Below are positions 12,006 through 23,985 of a stretch of 64,000 bases of DNA, piece after piece (within the stretch, counting starts at the first letter, position 1; each line of letters begins with the position of its first letter). Origin of the DNA: Cryptomeria japonica (lineage: Eukaryota > Streptophyta > Pinopsida > Cupressales > Cupressaceae); the NCBI RefSeq assembly GCF_030272615.1, contig NC_081411.1:41033140-41097139 (forward strand). The letters are read 5' to 3'. A program made the position numbers and the translations under genes. The notes below the pieces were generated by a model. The model was not told the origin of the DNA. It ran no database searches and worked only from the letters and a program-made list of their open reading frames with translations.

Positions 12006-12599
12006 TTACCATCTATTTCCTCTCTGGGTGGGCAATTCTTTTTTTTCATCATCACACTCTCCCTGAGTTTGTTGAGTATTAATTTCTTGGGTTATTAAAG
12101 GTAGTACCTTTTTCTTCCACTTACTTTGATGGTGGGATGTGTGCTTCTGATCTGATTGCTTTCTTGGATCATATCCCAGTCCAGCTTTATCATTGGTAGA
12201 CTTAGTTTGTAACTGAATAGGTTCAACAATACCTTTTTGACATTTTCCTAAAGGACCAGTACCTGAATATCCCATATGTTTAAGCATCTTATAGCCTAGA
12301 CCATATTGTGTCGGAGAAATCTCGCAATGTCGTATTTCTTTGTTTGCACTATCTTCTTTGAAAAGTGACTTGAGAACATCATCTTCTTCTATTTCTCTTG
12401 CAAGAGAAGTAGAGGATTGTATAAAGAGACCATCATACATGACTTTTAGAGTTGAAGTTTGTGGCTTCATAGCCTCTGATGGTTTTCCCAACTGTCTTGG
12501 TGATGGAGGAAGAGACATTAGTGAGAGTATAGGCTCTATCTTGTAGCCATCCATGCTAGTGTTTATGATTTTCAATTTCTTTTGTAAATCTTTCAGCAA
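12006..12599 (-). pseudogene. G-patch domain of the Tat-like polyprotein
   Basis: An open block of 197 residues. Residues 99-145 (about 12165-12305) match a G-patch: YGLGYKMLKHMGY, then GTGPLGK, QKGIVEPI and AGLGYDP. G-patch domains bind RNA and helicases. They are known next to the protease in some retroviruses and in plant gypsy elements. The block follows protease and precedes the long linker, and its C-terminal end is Lys-rich. Confidence 0.8.
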
Positions 12600-13421
12600 A
12601 GATTCTGAACTTTCAGCTATGGAGGTCGCTCTATTATGAGGAACAAAAGCATCAACACTCTGTGTTAATGCATTGCAGGTATAACTTGTATCGGCAAGAA
12701 TATTGACTTCAACTCCATTATAAGGAAACTTCAGGCATTGATGATACGTAGATGGTATTGCTTTTATTTCATGAATCCATCGCCTGCCTAGTAAGATATT
12801 GTATGAAAGATGAAAAATGACATCTCTTTCTACAAGTCCTACCCTGATCGGTAATCACACCAGACCCTTGGAGGTTCTTTCTTCTTCATCATAAGCCTTG
12901 ATTGTTATTTTCTTTGTTGGATCAATAACATTTGTAGAAAATCTTAGTTGTGTCAGTAGATTGTAGGTATAGATATTCAACCCAGCGCCTCCATCTATCA
13001 AAACACGTTTAATTCGGTGTTTATGGATTATGGCTTCAATGTGTAATGGCTGGTTATGTGGGTGACTCGATGAGTTATCATATTCTTCAGAGAAAGTGAG
13101 GTAATGAGATGAGGTTAGGTGACCTACCATAGATTGAAACCGATCTACGTCTAAATCTTTAGGGACACTGGTGGTAAGTAAAGCCTTGTCCAAGACCTTT
13201 CTATGAGCAGAAGAGATCTTAAGCAGTTCCAAAATGGGGATTTGAGCATTGGTTCTCTTTAATTGTTCGACAATACTATAACCAGGAGAAGACGATGAAG
13301 CCAGTTGTTTTGATTTGGCTATGATTGTGTCTGTTTGTCTATTTGGTAGATTTGATGTTGCTTGATCGAAAGTTGAGGAACTAGCTCCTGGGAGAGTAAT
13401 CTTCCTTTGAGCACGAGTCAT
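12600..13421 (-). pseudogene. aspartic protease of the Tat-like element
   Basis: Retropepsin that cleaves the polyprotein. The frame 12855-13421 contains KRVLIDGGAGLNI, the flap-side region and an N-terminal Ser/Gln-rich leader. Beyond a stop at 12855 the fold continues in the same direction (a block reading LLGRRWIHEIKAIPS). The catalytic Asp is present. Confidence 0.82.
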
Positions 13422-13429
13422 GGCATTAA

Positions 13430-15240
13430 CAGCTTGTGCTTGACTTTGGTGATCCTAGACTATGATCACATTGCAATATTCAGGTTGAATGGATTCAATC
13501 ATGTTGATCACATTATCATTGTTAGTGTAGGTATAATTGACTCTAGCTCCTCCCTTGGATTTTGAGGAATCTCCTTGTTCATAAGTCAGTAAGGGATCCT
13601 TAAAGGCCTTATGATCAACATTAGTCATGTGATTTCCAACAAAGATCTTGCCCGCATCAATGAGATCCTGGATTTCATGTCAGAGTTTCATGTAGTTGTT
13701 TATGTTATGTCCCTTGTTCCGATGGTAGTCACAGTATTCATTTTCTCTCCACCATTTGGGTCTAATTTCTTCGTCATATGGTCTAAAATTGTCTGGCAAT
13801 GTTATCAGATTATTTGCCAATAAAGTTTTAAAAGAATATTCATATGATTCATCTAGAGGAGTAAAATCACGCTTAGGTTTTGAAAGCCAAGGCTTTTCTT
13901 TAAACCATTTTCTTGTTTTTTTCGGAGGATTTTTTGTCGCAGTTTCAGCTACCTTGAGTGCTTACGTGTCACAGGCCAAGTTAAATATTGTGGATTTTGT
14001 TTTTGCTTGGACAGTATCTACCACTCCATCACTAACAATGTTTCTGTTGTTATCTTTGTCATATTTCCATTACTTGTTCTTTTCTTTAGAGCTAGAACCT
14101 TGCGATGTTTCTTTCCAAAGCGATATATCTCTCTTTTTTATAAGCACATCTTCCATTCTGAGGGTGTTATCCACCATTTTGTTGAATGAAGGGTGTACTT
14201 GCATCTAGACACTCTACTTTAATTCAGGGATTAAGTTATTGACAAATATATCCATTTTCTCAAGATCTGGGGTAGTCCGTGAATATCTAGAGAACATTTT
14301 TCTCCATCATTGGAGAAAAGTGAGAAAGGGTTCTTCTGTCTTTTGTCTAGTATTGTAAAGTTCTATCATGGTGGCCGGGTGATGAATGTTGTATGAGTAT
14401 TGTTGTAAAAATAGTTGGATTAGTTCTTCAAACGTTTTTATTCTTTTGGGTAGACTTGAGAACCATTCCATTGCTTGGACCCCTAAACTTCTTGGGAAAA
14501 GGTGCATGAGGTACGTTTGATCATGCATGAACTCCATATAGGCGACACAAAACTCTTTGACATGATCTTGAGGGTATGAGGTACCATCATATTTGTCAAA
14601 TTTTGGGATCTCAACTCATGAAGGAAATGGACACATGTAAAGGTTTTTGTCAAAGGGGAATGGGCATATTGTGTCCAGAGAATATTGTTTTGGCGTTTTA
14701 TCTTTGTTTTGTAGTTTTGTGACCACAGTTTGTAATGTTTGCATTTGTTTTCTTATTTTTCCCCATGGTGTCTCTTCCTCTTTAGTGATGAGGGCCTCCA
14801 CATTATAACCAGTAGGGAGTTTGGCGCCTTGCTTTGCTAATTCTAAGAAATAGTCTTCTTTTTCCCTAGCCATGATGACCTTCATCATTTTTTGGAACTC
14901 TTTATCATTCTGACATCTATGTACTTCAGCTTCGAGAGGTTCAGGAAGCTCAGATTCAGTCGATGAGGAATCACTATCAGTGGCATGATTGTTAAAGTCA
15001 TCATGAGTGTCTCATTTACTAGCTTCTCTTTCTTGTCTTTCTCCAGACATGGTGGGAGATAAGGGCTGACCAAATATTGGTAGATCGTAAACTGGTATCT
15101 GTGATGAGGATGGTTTATTGTAAAAAGGGTTTTCCACAAAGAATGGATTGTCTTTTGACAAAAAAGGCTTTTCTTTTTCTTTGTCTCTTTTGCTGCGAGA
15201 ATTTCTGGTTGAACAGGCATTTTGTAACCGACAGGACCGA
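13430..15240 (-). pseudogene. gag of the Tat-like element, degraded
   Basis: Capsid-type protein. The retrotransposon-gag core lies at about 14307-14620 (FPRSLGVQAMEWFSSLP, then FLQQYSYNI). Upstream lies a charged N-terminal region rich in Lys and Glu (14616-15235). A zinc-knuckle-like motif reads YCDYHRNKGHNINNY near 13690-13740; it keeps Cys-His-His, but the last Cys is Tyr. Several stops and frameshifts break it. Confidence 0.82.
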
Positions 15241-17505
15241 GAGCCAAATGTTTTGCAGAAGTCAAGATCAAAATGTAGCTAGTAGTTCATTTAACATAGT
15301 GATTGAGAGAAGTAACTAAGATCTGGTATGGTTTCAGGAATGATCTATCCTATGTAAGACGTTATCTAAGTTAACTTAGGTTTGATAAAATGTTTGTTTG
15401 AACTAGCTTAAAGATGATTGACAAAATCGTGCAACACAATGGCAGAGGTACACTATCAAGGTTGTTTATGCTCCAGAAGATGATAACCAGTTTTAGGCTT
15501 CCTGTAGACTGTTTTAGACAGGTTTGACTGTTCTAGACTGGTAAAATCAGGGACTCGTACAACATAATTTTTGAGACCGTACGACAGTATAATAGTTTCA
15601 GGATGACAACAGTTTTGTTTCATACGAGTTGCTACCTAGTACCGTATGACAAATGGGTACGACCCGAATGACAAAAGTTTCAGTACAATTTTATTTCGTA
15701 TGACATGGGATTTAGCTTAAACAACAGACTGATGGGTCTCATACAACAGAGGATTGAGCTTTAGACAACAAATTAGCAGACTCGTACGACACAGGATATG
15801 GTGTAGGATGACAAATTATCAGACTTGTACGACTGTTAACAGGACAGAGACAAGAATTCTGAGTTTTTTCGATTGCTGAGTATGACGACTGAGTATGACC
15901 AATTCTGAGTTGGACTGATTTCTGGCCAAGATAGACTAGCTTTGACATAGATAGAGTTTATCACTGAGTTGTTGATTTTTTTGATTTGTTTTCTCTAGTT
16001 TTAGTATTCCAGGTTTAGTTTCAGAGATGAAAACATAGAAAACACGCAAGATCTATAATAATTCAATCACAACACGCTAACCCTATGGAAGTTGGCTTAG
16101 AGAAGAAAACATTTGCTTGCTGACTTAGGTACATACCCAATAGCTAATCACAATACAGTCGTTGAGTCTCATGCAATGGATTCTCAATGTCGTATTAGTC
16201 GACTCCAAACGCTAATGGGGGCACGATATGGCAAGTGTCTTGGGAGAGTTACTATCTCTCTTGCACAAAGATTATCAACCTTTTAGAGTTGAATCGGGTA
16301 GCTTCTAATTTTATAGTTCTTAGTCAAGAATTATGTTTGAAATTATCCCTTGAAGTCATGTAAGCATGATTGAGGCCTATAGCCCGACAAGGTACTGAAA
16401 CAAGTTTTAGTCACGTAAACGTGATTGAGACCGTGAGGCCCTACAAAATGCTCGATATGAAAGATCTCAAAGAGAAAACTCAAATAATCCCATCCTCTGA
16501 GACTTTAATCACTAGAGGCCTATTTATTATAGTGAGTTGGAATGTTCGGGTCCAGCTATACTCACTCGAGTCATTCTCATAGGGTGATTACTTTTTCCCA
16601 CTATGACATGCCCGCTAAAGGTACACAAATCTCAAAACTTAGAAAAAAGCTTCGAGGGTCTAGATTTCTGATTGTCTATAAAATACAAGAGCATACTCTC
16701 CTACCTCTTAGATTTTTCTAAAAACACGAGAGACAGATTTGTTCATTAACCAGATAGCAAGTTAGGTGCCTAAAAAAAAGGAATTTAAAGAATACACGAT
16801 GTTTGGTTTATTCTCTTTAGGCAACCTGCAAAAACAACGTATCAGTAGTCATGTTGTTTTTATTCTTTGACAGACGTATGTTTGATAAATTATTTGACAA
16901 GCATCCTGCAAGAAACTGGTTAGGCTGTGAAAATATCATGCAGACAGAAGACGATTCAGGGTTAGCGTCAATATCATCAAAATTTAATTCAAGAAAAACC
17001 CTTAAAAGTAATTTGTTTTTCAACAAATCCTAATCTAACTCATCCAACTTGCAAGAATTTGTTAGAAACATGTAAGAAGAAAAAGGTTAGTGAAATATCA
17101 AATCTCTTGGTGAGCTTACACAAGCCTAATTTCAAATCCTGGTTACAAATTTTTCACTCCTAATGCTGAAATACCCTGAAATTTGACTAAGTCTGAAATT
17201 TGGAGGATCTTCCAAAAACTAGATTTTGCATTATAACTCTTGGAGGTTCGAAACCCCTCTCAAAAATCCTAGCAATATATATGGAATATAACTTAAATTA
17301 TAAGAAAGAGAGAAGAGAAGAGGATTTCTGCTCGTACGATAGAGGATTTCAATTCATACGACACCTGCAGTTTGTCGTTTCAGCCTATGAGAAATGTCAT
17401 ACGAGATGATGCAGAGGTTGTACGACCGAAAATTTGAAAAGTTGAAAAACCTAAAAATTAAAAAAAAAAAAGTCAATCTTTGGAGGCCAAAAAATGTAGT
17501 TTTTT
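15241..17505 (-). other. 5' leader of the Tat-like element
   Basis: No convincing coding sequence. Notable contents are a cluster of degenerate GTACGAC/GTATGAC words at 15540-15905 and again near 17330-17430, and two short diverged copies of a GTCA-TGTAAGCATGATTGAGG-like repeat near 16355-16440. It lies between PBS and gag in the element's direction. Confidence 0.5.
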
Positions 17506-17523
17506 GCCCCACGGTGGGCTCCA
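17506..17523 (-). promoter_or_regulatory. primer-binding site, tRNA-Lys type
   Basis: Minus strand TGGAGCCCACCGTGGGGC sits about four bases inside the 5' LTR. It is complementary to the 3' end of plant tRNA-Lys except for one position (an A where the perfect site has C). Confidence 0.8.
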
Positions 17524-17527
17524 AAAA

Positions 17528-18587
17528 TGTGTTTGTGAAAAGTGGACCTGTATCTATAAGCACAACACTTCAATTATGTCATTAGATGTATGGTTAGTAA
17601 ATCAATAATCAATTAATAATAAAACCATAACAAAGCGACCCATTGCCTTCTAGTAGATGTGAGTTTAGATTGCTCTCAGATTGCTAAGCTATCCAGTGAC
17701 TAGACAACACCTAAACGAAGGATTTTTAATCTATATAATCATGGATTTAAGCTAAATGGATGCAAGATTTAAGCTAAATATGCAAGATTAATCTAACATG
17801 ATTTAAGCAATACTTGAATATTTAAGCTAAATGATTTAAGCAATACATGAATATTTAAGCTAAATGATTTAAGCAATATGAAATAACTAATATGCAATAT
17901 CTCAATGCAAATTCTCAATGAACCTAGAGCAAAAACAGTATAATAACAATATATTCTCCAGGATTTTTGAATAAGAGATGAGAGCCTGAGTTTATAGAAA
18001 ATTCAAAAAGAAACCAAAAGCTGAGATTAAATGATGATGAGCGGTCAAGATTTTCCAAGAGGAAGCACAATCCAGGTGAATTGATGTGACTAGATGCTTT
18101 TCTCAGTTTCAAAGGAAATTGAACTAAAATTAAGATAAAATCAGAAAAAAGACTAATTTATTCTCTATTTCATTCAATTTTAATATTTAAATGTTTTAAT
18201 TTCTTTCTCTGAGATTATTTATCAATTTATAATTTGTTTTTCAAGATTATCTCCAATTGATTTCTTTTCTCAATTTTTAATTATTTCTTGGTCAATTAAT
18301 TATTTTTTAAAAATTTGATGGCAAATTGATTTATTTTATTAAATATGCTAGGATATTTAATTAAAATAAATAAGATAATTGTTTAAAATGATTTACGTGG
18401 AATGATCAATTAAAAAAATAAATATTTAATTAATATTGAATGATTGATTAACTTTGCAATGTGACATTTGATGATTAAAGAATTAATTGTATGCTCAAGA
18501 TTTATTTAATTGCCTTTGGTTAGGACCTTGGCGACGTTGTCGAGATTGCGAGCCCATGGTTTAGATGACCATTTTTAAGGTATTGAA
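17528..18587 (-). repeat. 5' LTR of the Tat-like element
   Basis: About 1060 bp matching the split left LTR. Its outer end reads TTCAATACC on the minus strand where the left copy has TGTAATACC, so the terminal TG is lost. It abuts the satellite with no spacer and no target-site duplication. Confidence 0.9.
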
Positions 18588-21500
18588 ATGTGTGCCCCTT
18601 AGGACATATTAGGCCCACATAAGACCAAATGGTGTCGCAAGGAGTCATATGTGGTCCTAAGGGGTCACGCATGTGTTCTAACACATGCGTGACACCTTAG
18701 GACCACTTAAGGCCCCATGCGACACGTGCACCCCTTACGAACTATTATGACCACATAGGACCAAATAGTGTCGCAAGGGGTCATATGTGGTCCTAAGGGG
18801 TCTCGCATGTGTTAGAACACATGCGTGACACTTTAGGACCAACAAAGGCCCCTTGCGACACATTTGCACCCCTTAGGACCTATTAGGATTAGAAAGGACC
18901 AAATGTTGTCGCAAGGGGTCATATGTGGTCCCAAGGGGTCACGCATGTGTTCTAACACGTGTGACCCCTTAGGACAACTTAAGGCCCCTTGCGATACATT
19001 CGCACCCCTTAGGACCTATTAGGACCACATAAGACCAAATGGTGTCGCAAGGGGTAATATGTGGTCCTAAGGGGTCATGCATGTGTTCTAACAGATACGT
19101 GACCCCTTAGGACCACTTAAGGCCCCTTGCGACACATGTGCACCCCTTAGGAACATTAAGACCAAAAAAGACCAAATGTTGTCACAAGGGGTCAAATGTG
19201 GTCCTAAGGGGTCACGCATGTGTTCTAACACATGCGTGACCCTTTAGGACCACTTAAGGCCCCTTGCGACACATGTGCACCCCTTAGGACCTATTAGGAC
19301 CAAATGGTGTTGCAAGGGGTCATATCTGGTCCTAAGGGGTCACCCATGTGTTCTAACACGTGTGACCCCTTAGGACCACTTAAGGCCCCTTGTGACACAT
19401 GTGCATTGCTCAGGACCTATTAGGACCACAAAAGACCAAATTTTGTCGCAAATGGTCATATGTGGTCCTAAGGGGTCACGCATGTGTTCTAACACATGTG
19501 TGACCCCTTAGGACCACTTAAGGCCCCTTATGGGACATGTGCACCCCTTAGGATCTATTAGGACCACATAGGACCAAATGGTGTCACAAGGGGTCATATG
19601 TGGTCCTAAGGGGTCACACATGTGTGATCCCTTAGGACCACTTAAGGCCCCTTGTGATGCATTTGCACCCCTTAGTACCTATTAGGACCACATAGGAACA
19701 AATGGTGTCGCAAGGGGTCAAACGTGTGTTCTAACACATGCGTGACCCCTTAGGACCACTAAAGGCCCCTTACCACACATGTTCACCCCTTAGGACCTAT
19801 TAGGACCACAAAAGATCAAATGTTGTCACAAGCGGTCATATGTGGTCCTAAGGAGTCACGCATGTGATCTAGCACATGTGTGACCCCTTAGGACCACTTA
19901 AGGCACCTTGCAACACATGTGCATCCCTTACGACCTATCAGATTAACATAGGACCAAATGGTGTCCCAAGGGGTCATATGTGGTCATAAGGGGTCACAAA
20001 TGTGTTAGAACACGTATGACCCCTTAGGACCACTTAAGGCCCCTTGCGACGCATGTCCACCCTTTAGGACCTATTAGGACCACAAAAGACTAAATGTTGT
20101 CACTAGGGGTCATTTGTCATCCTAAGGGGTGAAGCATGTGTTATAACACGCGTGACCCCTTAGGACCACTTAAGGCCCCTTGCGACACATGTGCACCCCT
20201 TCAGACCTATTAGGACCACATAAGACCAAATGGTGTTGCAAGCGGTCATATGTGGTCCTAAGCGGTCATGCATGTGTTAGAACACATGTGTGACCCCTTA
20301 AGACCACTGAAGGCCCCCTGCAACACATGTGCAGCCCTTAGGATCTATGGGTAACCCTTAGGACCACTAAAGACCCCTTGCCACACACATGCACCCCTTA
20401 GGATCTATTAGGACCACAAAAGACCAAATATTGTCGCAAGGGGTCATATGTGGTCCTAAGGGGTCACGCATGTGTTCTAACACATGTCTGACCCCTTATG
20501 ACCACTTAAGGCTCCTTGCGACACATGTGCACCCGTTAGAACCTATTAGGACCACGTAGGACCAAATGGTGTCGCAAGGGGTCATATGTGGTCCTAAGGG
20601 GTCACACATGTGTTCTAACACGAGTGAACCCTTAGGACCTATTAGGACCACATAGGATCAAATGGTGTCGGAAGGCGTCATATGTGGTCCTTAGGACCAC
20701 TTAAGGCCCCTTGAGACACATGTGCACCCCTTAGGACCACATAGGATGAAATAGTGTCGCAAGGGGTCATATGTGGTCCTAAGGGGTCACGCATGTTTTA
20801 GAACACATGCGTGACCCTTTGGGACCACTAAAGGCCCCTTGTGACACATGTGTGCCCCTTAGGACCTATTAGGTCCAGAAAAGACCAAATATTGTCACAA
20901 GGGGTCATATGTGGTCCTAAGGGGTCACGCATGTGTTCTAACACATGCATGACCCCTTAAGACCACTTAAGGCCCTTTGCGATACATGTGCACCCATTAG
21001 CACCTATCAAAACCACATAGGACCAAATGGTGTCGCAAGGGGTAATATGTGGTCCTAAGGGGTCACGCATGTTTTCTAACATATGTGTGACCCCTTAGGA
21101 CCACTTAACGCCCCTTGCGACACATGTGCACCCCTTAGGACCTATTAGGACCACAAAAGACCAAATGTTATCACAACGGGTCATATGTGGTCCTAAGGGG
21201 TCACACATGTGTTCTAACACATGCGTGACCCCTTAGGAACACTTAAGGTCCCATGTGACACATGTGCACCCGTTAGGACCTATTAGGACCACATAGGACC
21301 AAATGGTGTTGCAAGGGGTCATATGTGGTCCTAAGGGTCACACATGTGTTCTAACACATGGGTGATCCCTTAGGACCACTGAAGGCCCCTTGTGACACAT
21401 GTGCACCCCTTAGGACCTATTAGGACCACAAAAGATCAAATGTTGTCGCAAGGGGTCATACGAGGTCCTAAGGGGTCATGCATGTGTTCTAACACCTGTG

Positions 21501-23158
21501 TGACCCCTTAGGACCACTTAAGGCCCCTTGCGACACTGTGTACCCCTTAGGACCTATTAGGACCACATAGGACCAAATGGTGTCGCAAGGGGTCATATGT
21601 GGTCCTAAGGGGTCATGCATGTATTCTAACACGTGTGTATCCCCTTAGGACCACTTAAGGCCCCTTGCAACACATGCACACCCCTTAGGACCTATTAGGA
21701 CCACATAGGACCAAATGGTGTCCCAAGGGGTCATATGAGGTCCTAAGGGGTCACGCATGTGTTGTAACAGATGCGTGACCCCTTAGGACCACTAAGGGCC
21801 CCTTGCGACACATGTGCACCCCTTGGGACCTATTAGGACCACAAAAGACCAAATGTTGTTGCAAGGGGTCATATGTGGTCCTAAGAGGTCACACGTGTGT
21901 TAGAAGACATGTGTGACTCCTTCGGACCAGTAAAGGCCCTTTGTGACACATGTTCACCCCTTAGGACCTATTAGGACCACAAAAGACCAAATGTTGTCAC
22001 AAGGGGTCATATGTGGTGCTAAGGGGTCACACATGTGATCTAACACATGCGTGACCCCTTAGGACCACTTAAGGCCCCTTGCAACACATTTGTACCCCTT
22101 AGGAACTATTATAACCACATAGGACCAAATGGTGTCCCAAGGGGTCATATGTGGTCCTAAGTGGTCACGCATGTGTTAGAACACATGCGTGGTCCCTTAG
22201 GACCACTTAAGGCCCCTTGCAACAAATGTTTACCCCTTAGGACCTATTAGGACCACAAAAGACCAAATGTTGTCGTAAGGGGTCATTTATGGTCCTAAGA
22301 GGTGACGCATGTGTTAGAACACGTGCGACCCCTTAGGACCACTTAAGGCCCCTTGCAACACAAGTGCACCCCTTAGGACCTATTAGGACCACATAAGACC
22401 AAATGGTGTCGCAAGGGGTCATATGTGGTCCTAAGGGCTCATGCATGTGTTAGAACATATGTGTGACCCCTTAGGACCACTTAAGACCCCTTAGGACCAC
22501 TTAAGGCCCCTTGCGACACATGTGCACCTCTTAGGACCTATATGTGACCCTTAGGACCACTAAAGGTCCCTTGTGACACATGTGCACCCTTAGGACCTAT
22601 TAGGGCCACAAAAGACCAAATGTTGTCGCAAGGGGTCATATGTGGTCCTAAGGGGTTACTCATGTATTATAACACGTGTGACCCCTTAGGACCACTTAAG
22701 GCCCTTTGTGACACATGTGCACCCCTTAGGACCTATTAGAACCACATAGGTCCAAATGGTGTCGCAAGGGGTCATATGTGGTCCTAAGGGGTGACGCATG
22801 TGTCCTAACACATACGTGACTCCTTAGGACCACTTAAGGCCCCTTGCGACACATGTGTACCCCTTAAGACCTATTAGGACCACATAGGACCAAATGTTGT
22901 CGCAAAGGGTCATATGTGGTCCTAAGGAGTCATAGATGTGTTAGAACACATGTGTGACCACTTAGGACCACTTAAGATCCCTTGCAACACTTGTGCACCC
23001 CTTAGGACCACAAAAGACCAAATGGCGTCGCAAGTGGTCATATTTTGTCCTAAGGGGTCACGCATGTGTTAGAACACGTGTGATCCCTTAGGACCACGTA
23101 AGGCCCCTTGCGACACATGTGCACCCCTTAAGACCATTTAAGGCCCCTTGCGACACAT
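18588..23158. repeat. satellite array, ~136 bp monomer, ~33 copies, strongly palindromic
   Basis: The anchor word CCAAATGGTGTCGCAAGG recurs at 18625, 18761, 18899, 19035 and so on, giving a 136-138 bp period. Each monomer contains a ~56 bp near-perfect palindrome: 27 bp arms around a CT centre, for example 18651-18706, with core arm GGGGTCACGCATGTGTT. A second inverted pair, CCCCTTGCGACAC and GTGTCGCAAGGGG, brackets the rest. Two monomer types (GGTGTCGC with CATAGGACC, GTTGTCGC with CAAAAGACC) alternate imperfectly, hinting at a ~272 bp higher-order unit. Some monomers are truncated. No open frames of note. Confidence 0.95.
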
Positions 23159-23920
23159 GGAAACAAGCTCATCAACTGCTCAGAAGAGAGCAATTGGAGA
23201 AAAGCTGAAGAAAATTGTTAAAGGGTGATTAATACATAGAGAGTGTGCAATACAAACAAACAATGTCTGGAGTGTGTGATGTGGTCTCTAATTTATGCCC
23301 GGAGGGACTAACTAGTCTTGGAGTTGGACTGGGAAACCTATTGGGCCACGCTTGGAGGAAATCATTGTGTTCATGCAAGGGCCACCTTTTTTCTATTATG
23401 AGAATGATGATTTTGCACCGAAGGATATTTGGAAGACAATTTCCGAAAATTTCTTTGGTGGAACCTGAGTTGGTGGACTCGAAGTACACTTTTCAGCGTC
23501 TTAGAAGACCAAGAGGCTATGTACACAATCTCCCAATAGAAGGGCGATTTTGAAAGCATAATTCTCCAGTCTTCTAGAAGTTGAAAAGTACTTCGACGAG
23601 TCCACCAACTTTGGTTGCACACCATAGAAATTTTTGGATATTGTCTTCCAAATATCCTTCAGTGCAAAAGCATCATTCTCATAATAAAAAAAAGGTGGTC
23701 CTTGCATGAACACATTGATTTCCTCCAAGCGTGGCCCAATAGGTTTCCCCGTCCAACTCCAAAACTAGTTAGTCCCCCCGAACATAAATTAGAGAGAACA
23801 TCACACACTCCAGACATTGTTTGTTTGTATTGCATACTCTCTATGTATTTATCACCCTTTAACAATTTCCTCTTCTTTTCTCCAATTGCTCTCTTCTGGG
23901 CAGCTAATGAGCTTGTTTCC
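23159..23920. repeat. ~350 bp inverted repeat derived from a DRM methyltransferase gene
   Basis: Left arm 23159-23509 and right arm 23569-23920 are reverse complements with a moderate number of mismatches and small indels, around a 59 bp loop (23510-23568). Both arms and the loop encode pieces of a domains-rearranged methyltransferase (see the two pseudogene entries). RNA from either strand would fold into a ~350 bp hairpin. Satellite-like sequence lies on both sides (up to 23158, and 23985-24110). Confidence 0.9.
23337..23553 (+). pseudogene. DRM-type DNA methyltransferase fragment, left arm plus loop
   Basis: DRM enzymes carry out de novo cytosine methylation guided by small RNAs. Here the plus strand reads PIGPRLEEI, FMQGPPFFYYEN, then KDIWKTIS. 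After a one-base shift near 23460 it reads EPELVDSKY and RRPRGYVHNLPIEGRF, ending at a TGA. These blocks match the start of the DRM catalytic region, where plant enzymes have GPP-FFYEN, VDSKYF and RGYIHNLP motifs (from memory). It is a short fragment of a much longer protein and is not functional as an enzyme. Confidence 0.8.
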
Positions 23921-23985
23921 ACGTCATTTAAGATAATGCAGACCCGCTTGGTTTCTTTTACGAAATTGACTTGCACCCCAAGAAC
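23501..23985 (-). pseudogene. DRM-type DNA methyltransferase fragment, right arm
   Basis: The inverted partner of the left-arm fragment. The frame 23501-23728 is open and reads MQGPPFFYYENDAFALKD, ISKNFYGVQPKLVDSSKYF, with the same blocks less mutated. Upstream, in another frame, lie AAQKRAIGEKKRKLLKG and SFGVGRGNL, compatible with the basic linker and FGVP block before the DRM catalytic domain. This copy extends 65 bp further outward than the left arm, so it is probably the original and the left arm the inverted duplicate. Confidence 0.75.

Larger units (their letters stand above)
11..18587 (-). mobile_element. Ty3/gypsy LTR retrotransposon, Tat-like, degraded and interrupted
   Basis: Direct repeats of about 1.05 kb lie at both ends (11-885 plus 4128-4287, and 17528-18587). 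Between them the minus strand reads gag, protease, G-patch, RT, RNase H, a second RNase H and integrase. A primer site matching tRNA-Lys follows the right LTR and a purine tract precedes the left one. A second, archaeal-type RNase H after the usual one is a known mark of the Tat group; the Tat placement is inferred from that. Every domain carries stops or frameshifts, so the element is dead. No target-site duplication was found: the left flank ends in TTCAG, while the right end runs directly into satellite. Confidence 0.9.

Noticed and set aside
13756-14208. 150-codon plus-strand frame rich in Phe, Leu and Ser
   Set aside because: Antisense shadow of the gag region on the minus strand, which has recognisable domain motifs.
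18588-23158. Regularly spaced palindromic repeats resembling a CRISPR array
   Set aside because: Units are contiguous ~136 bp monomers with no unique spacers, no cas genes, and the surroundings are plant retroelements.
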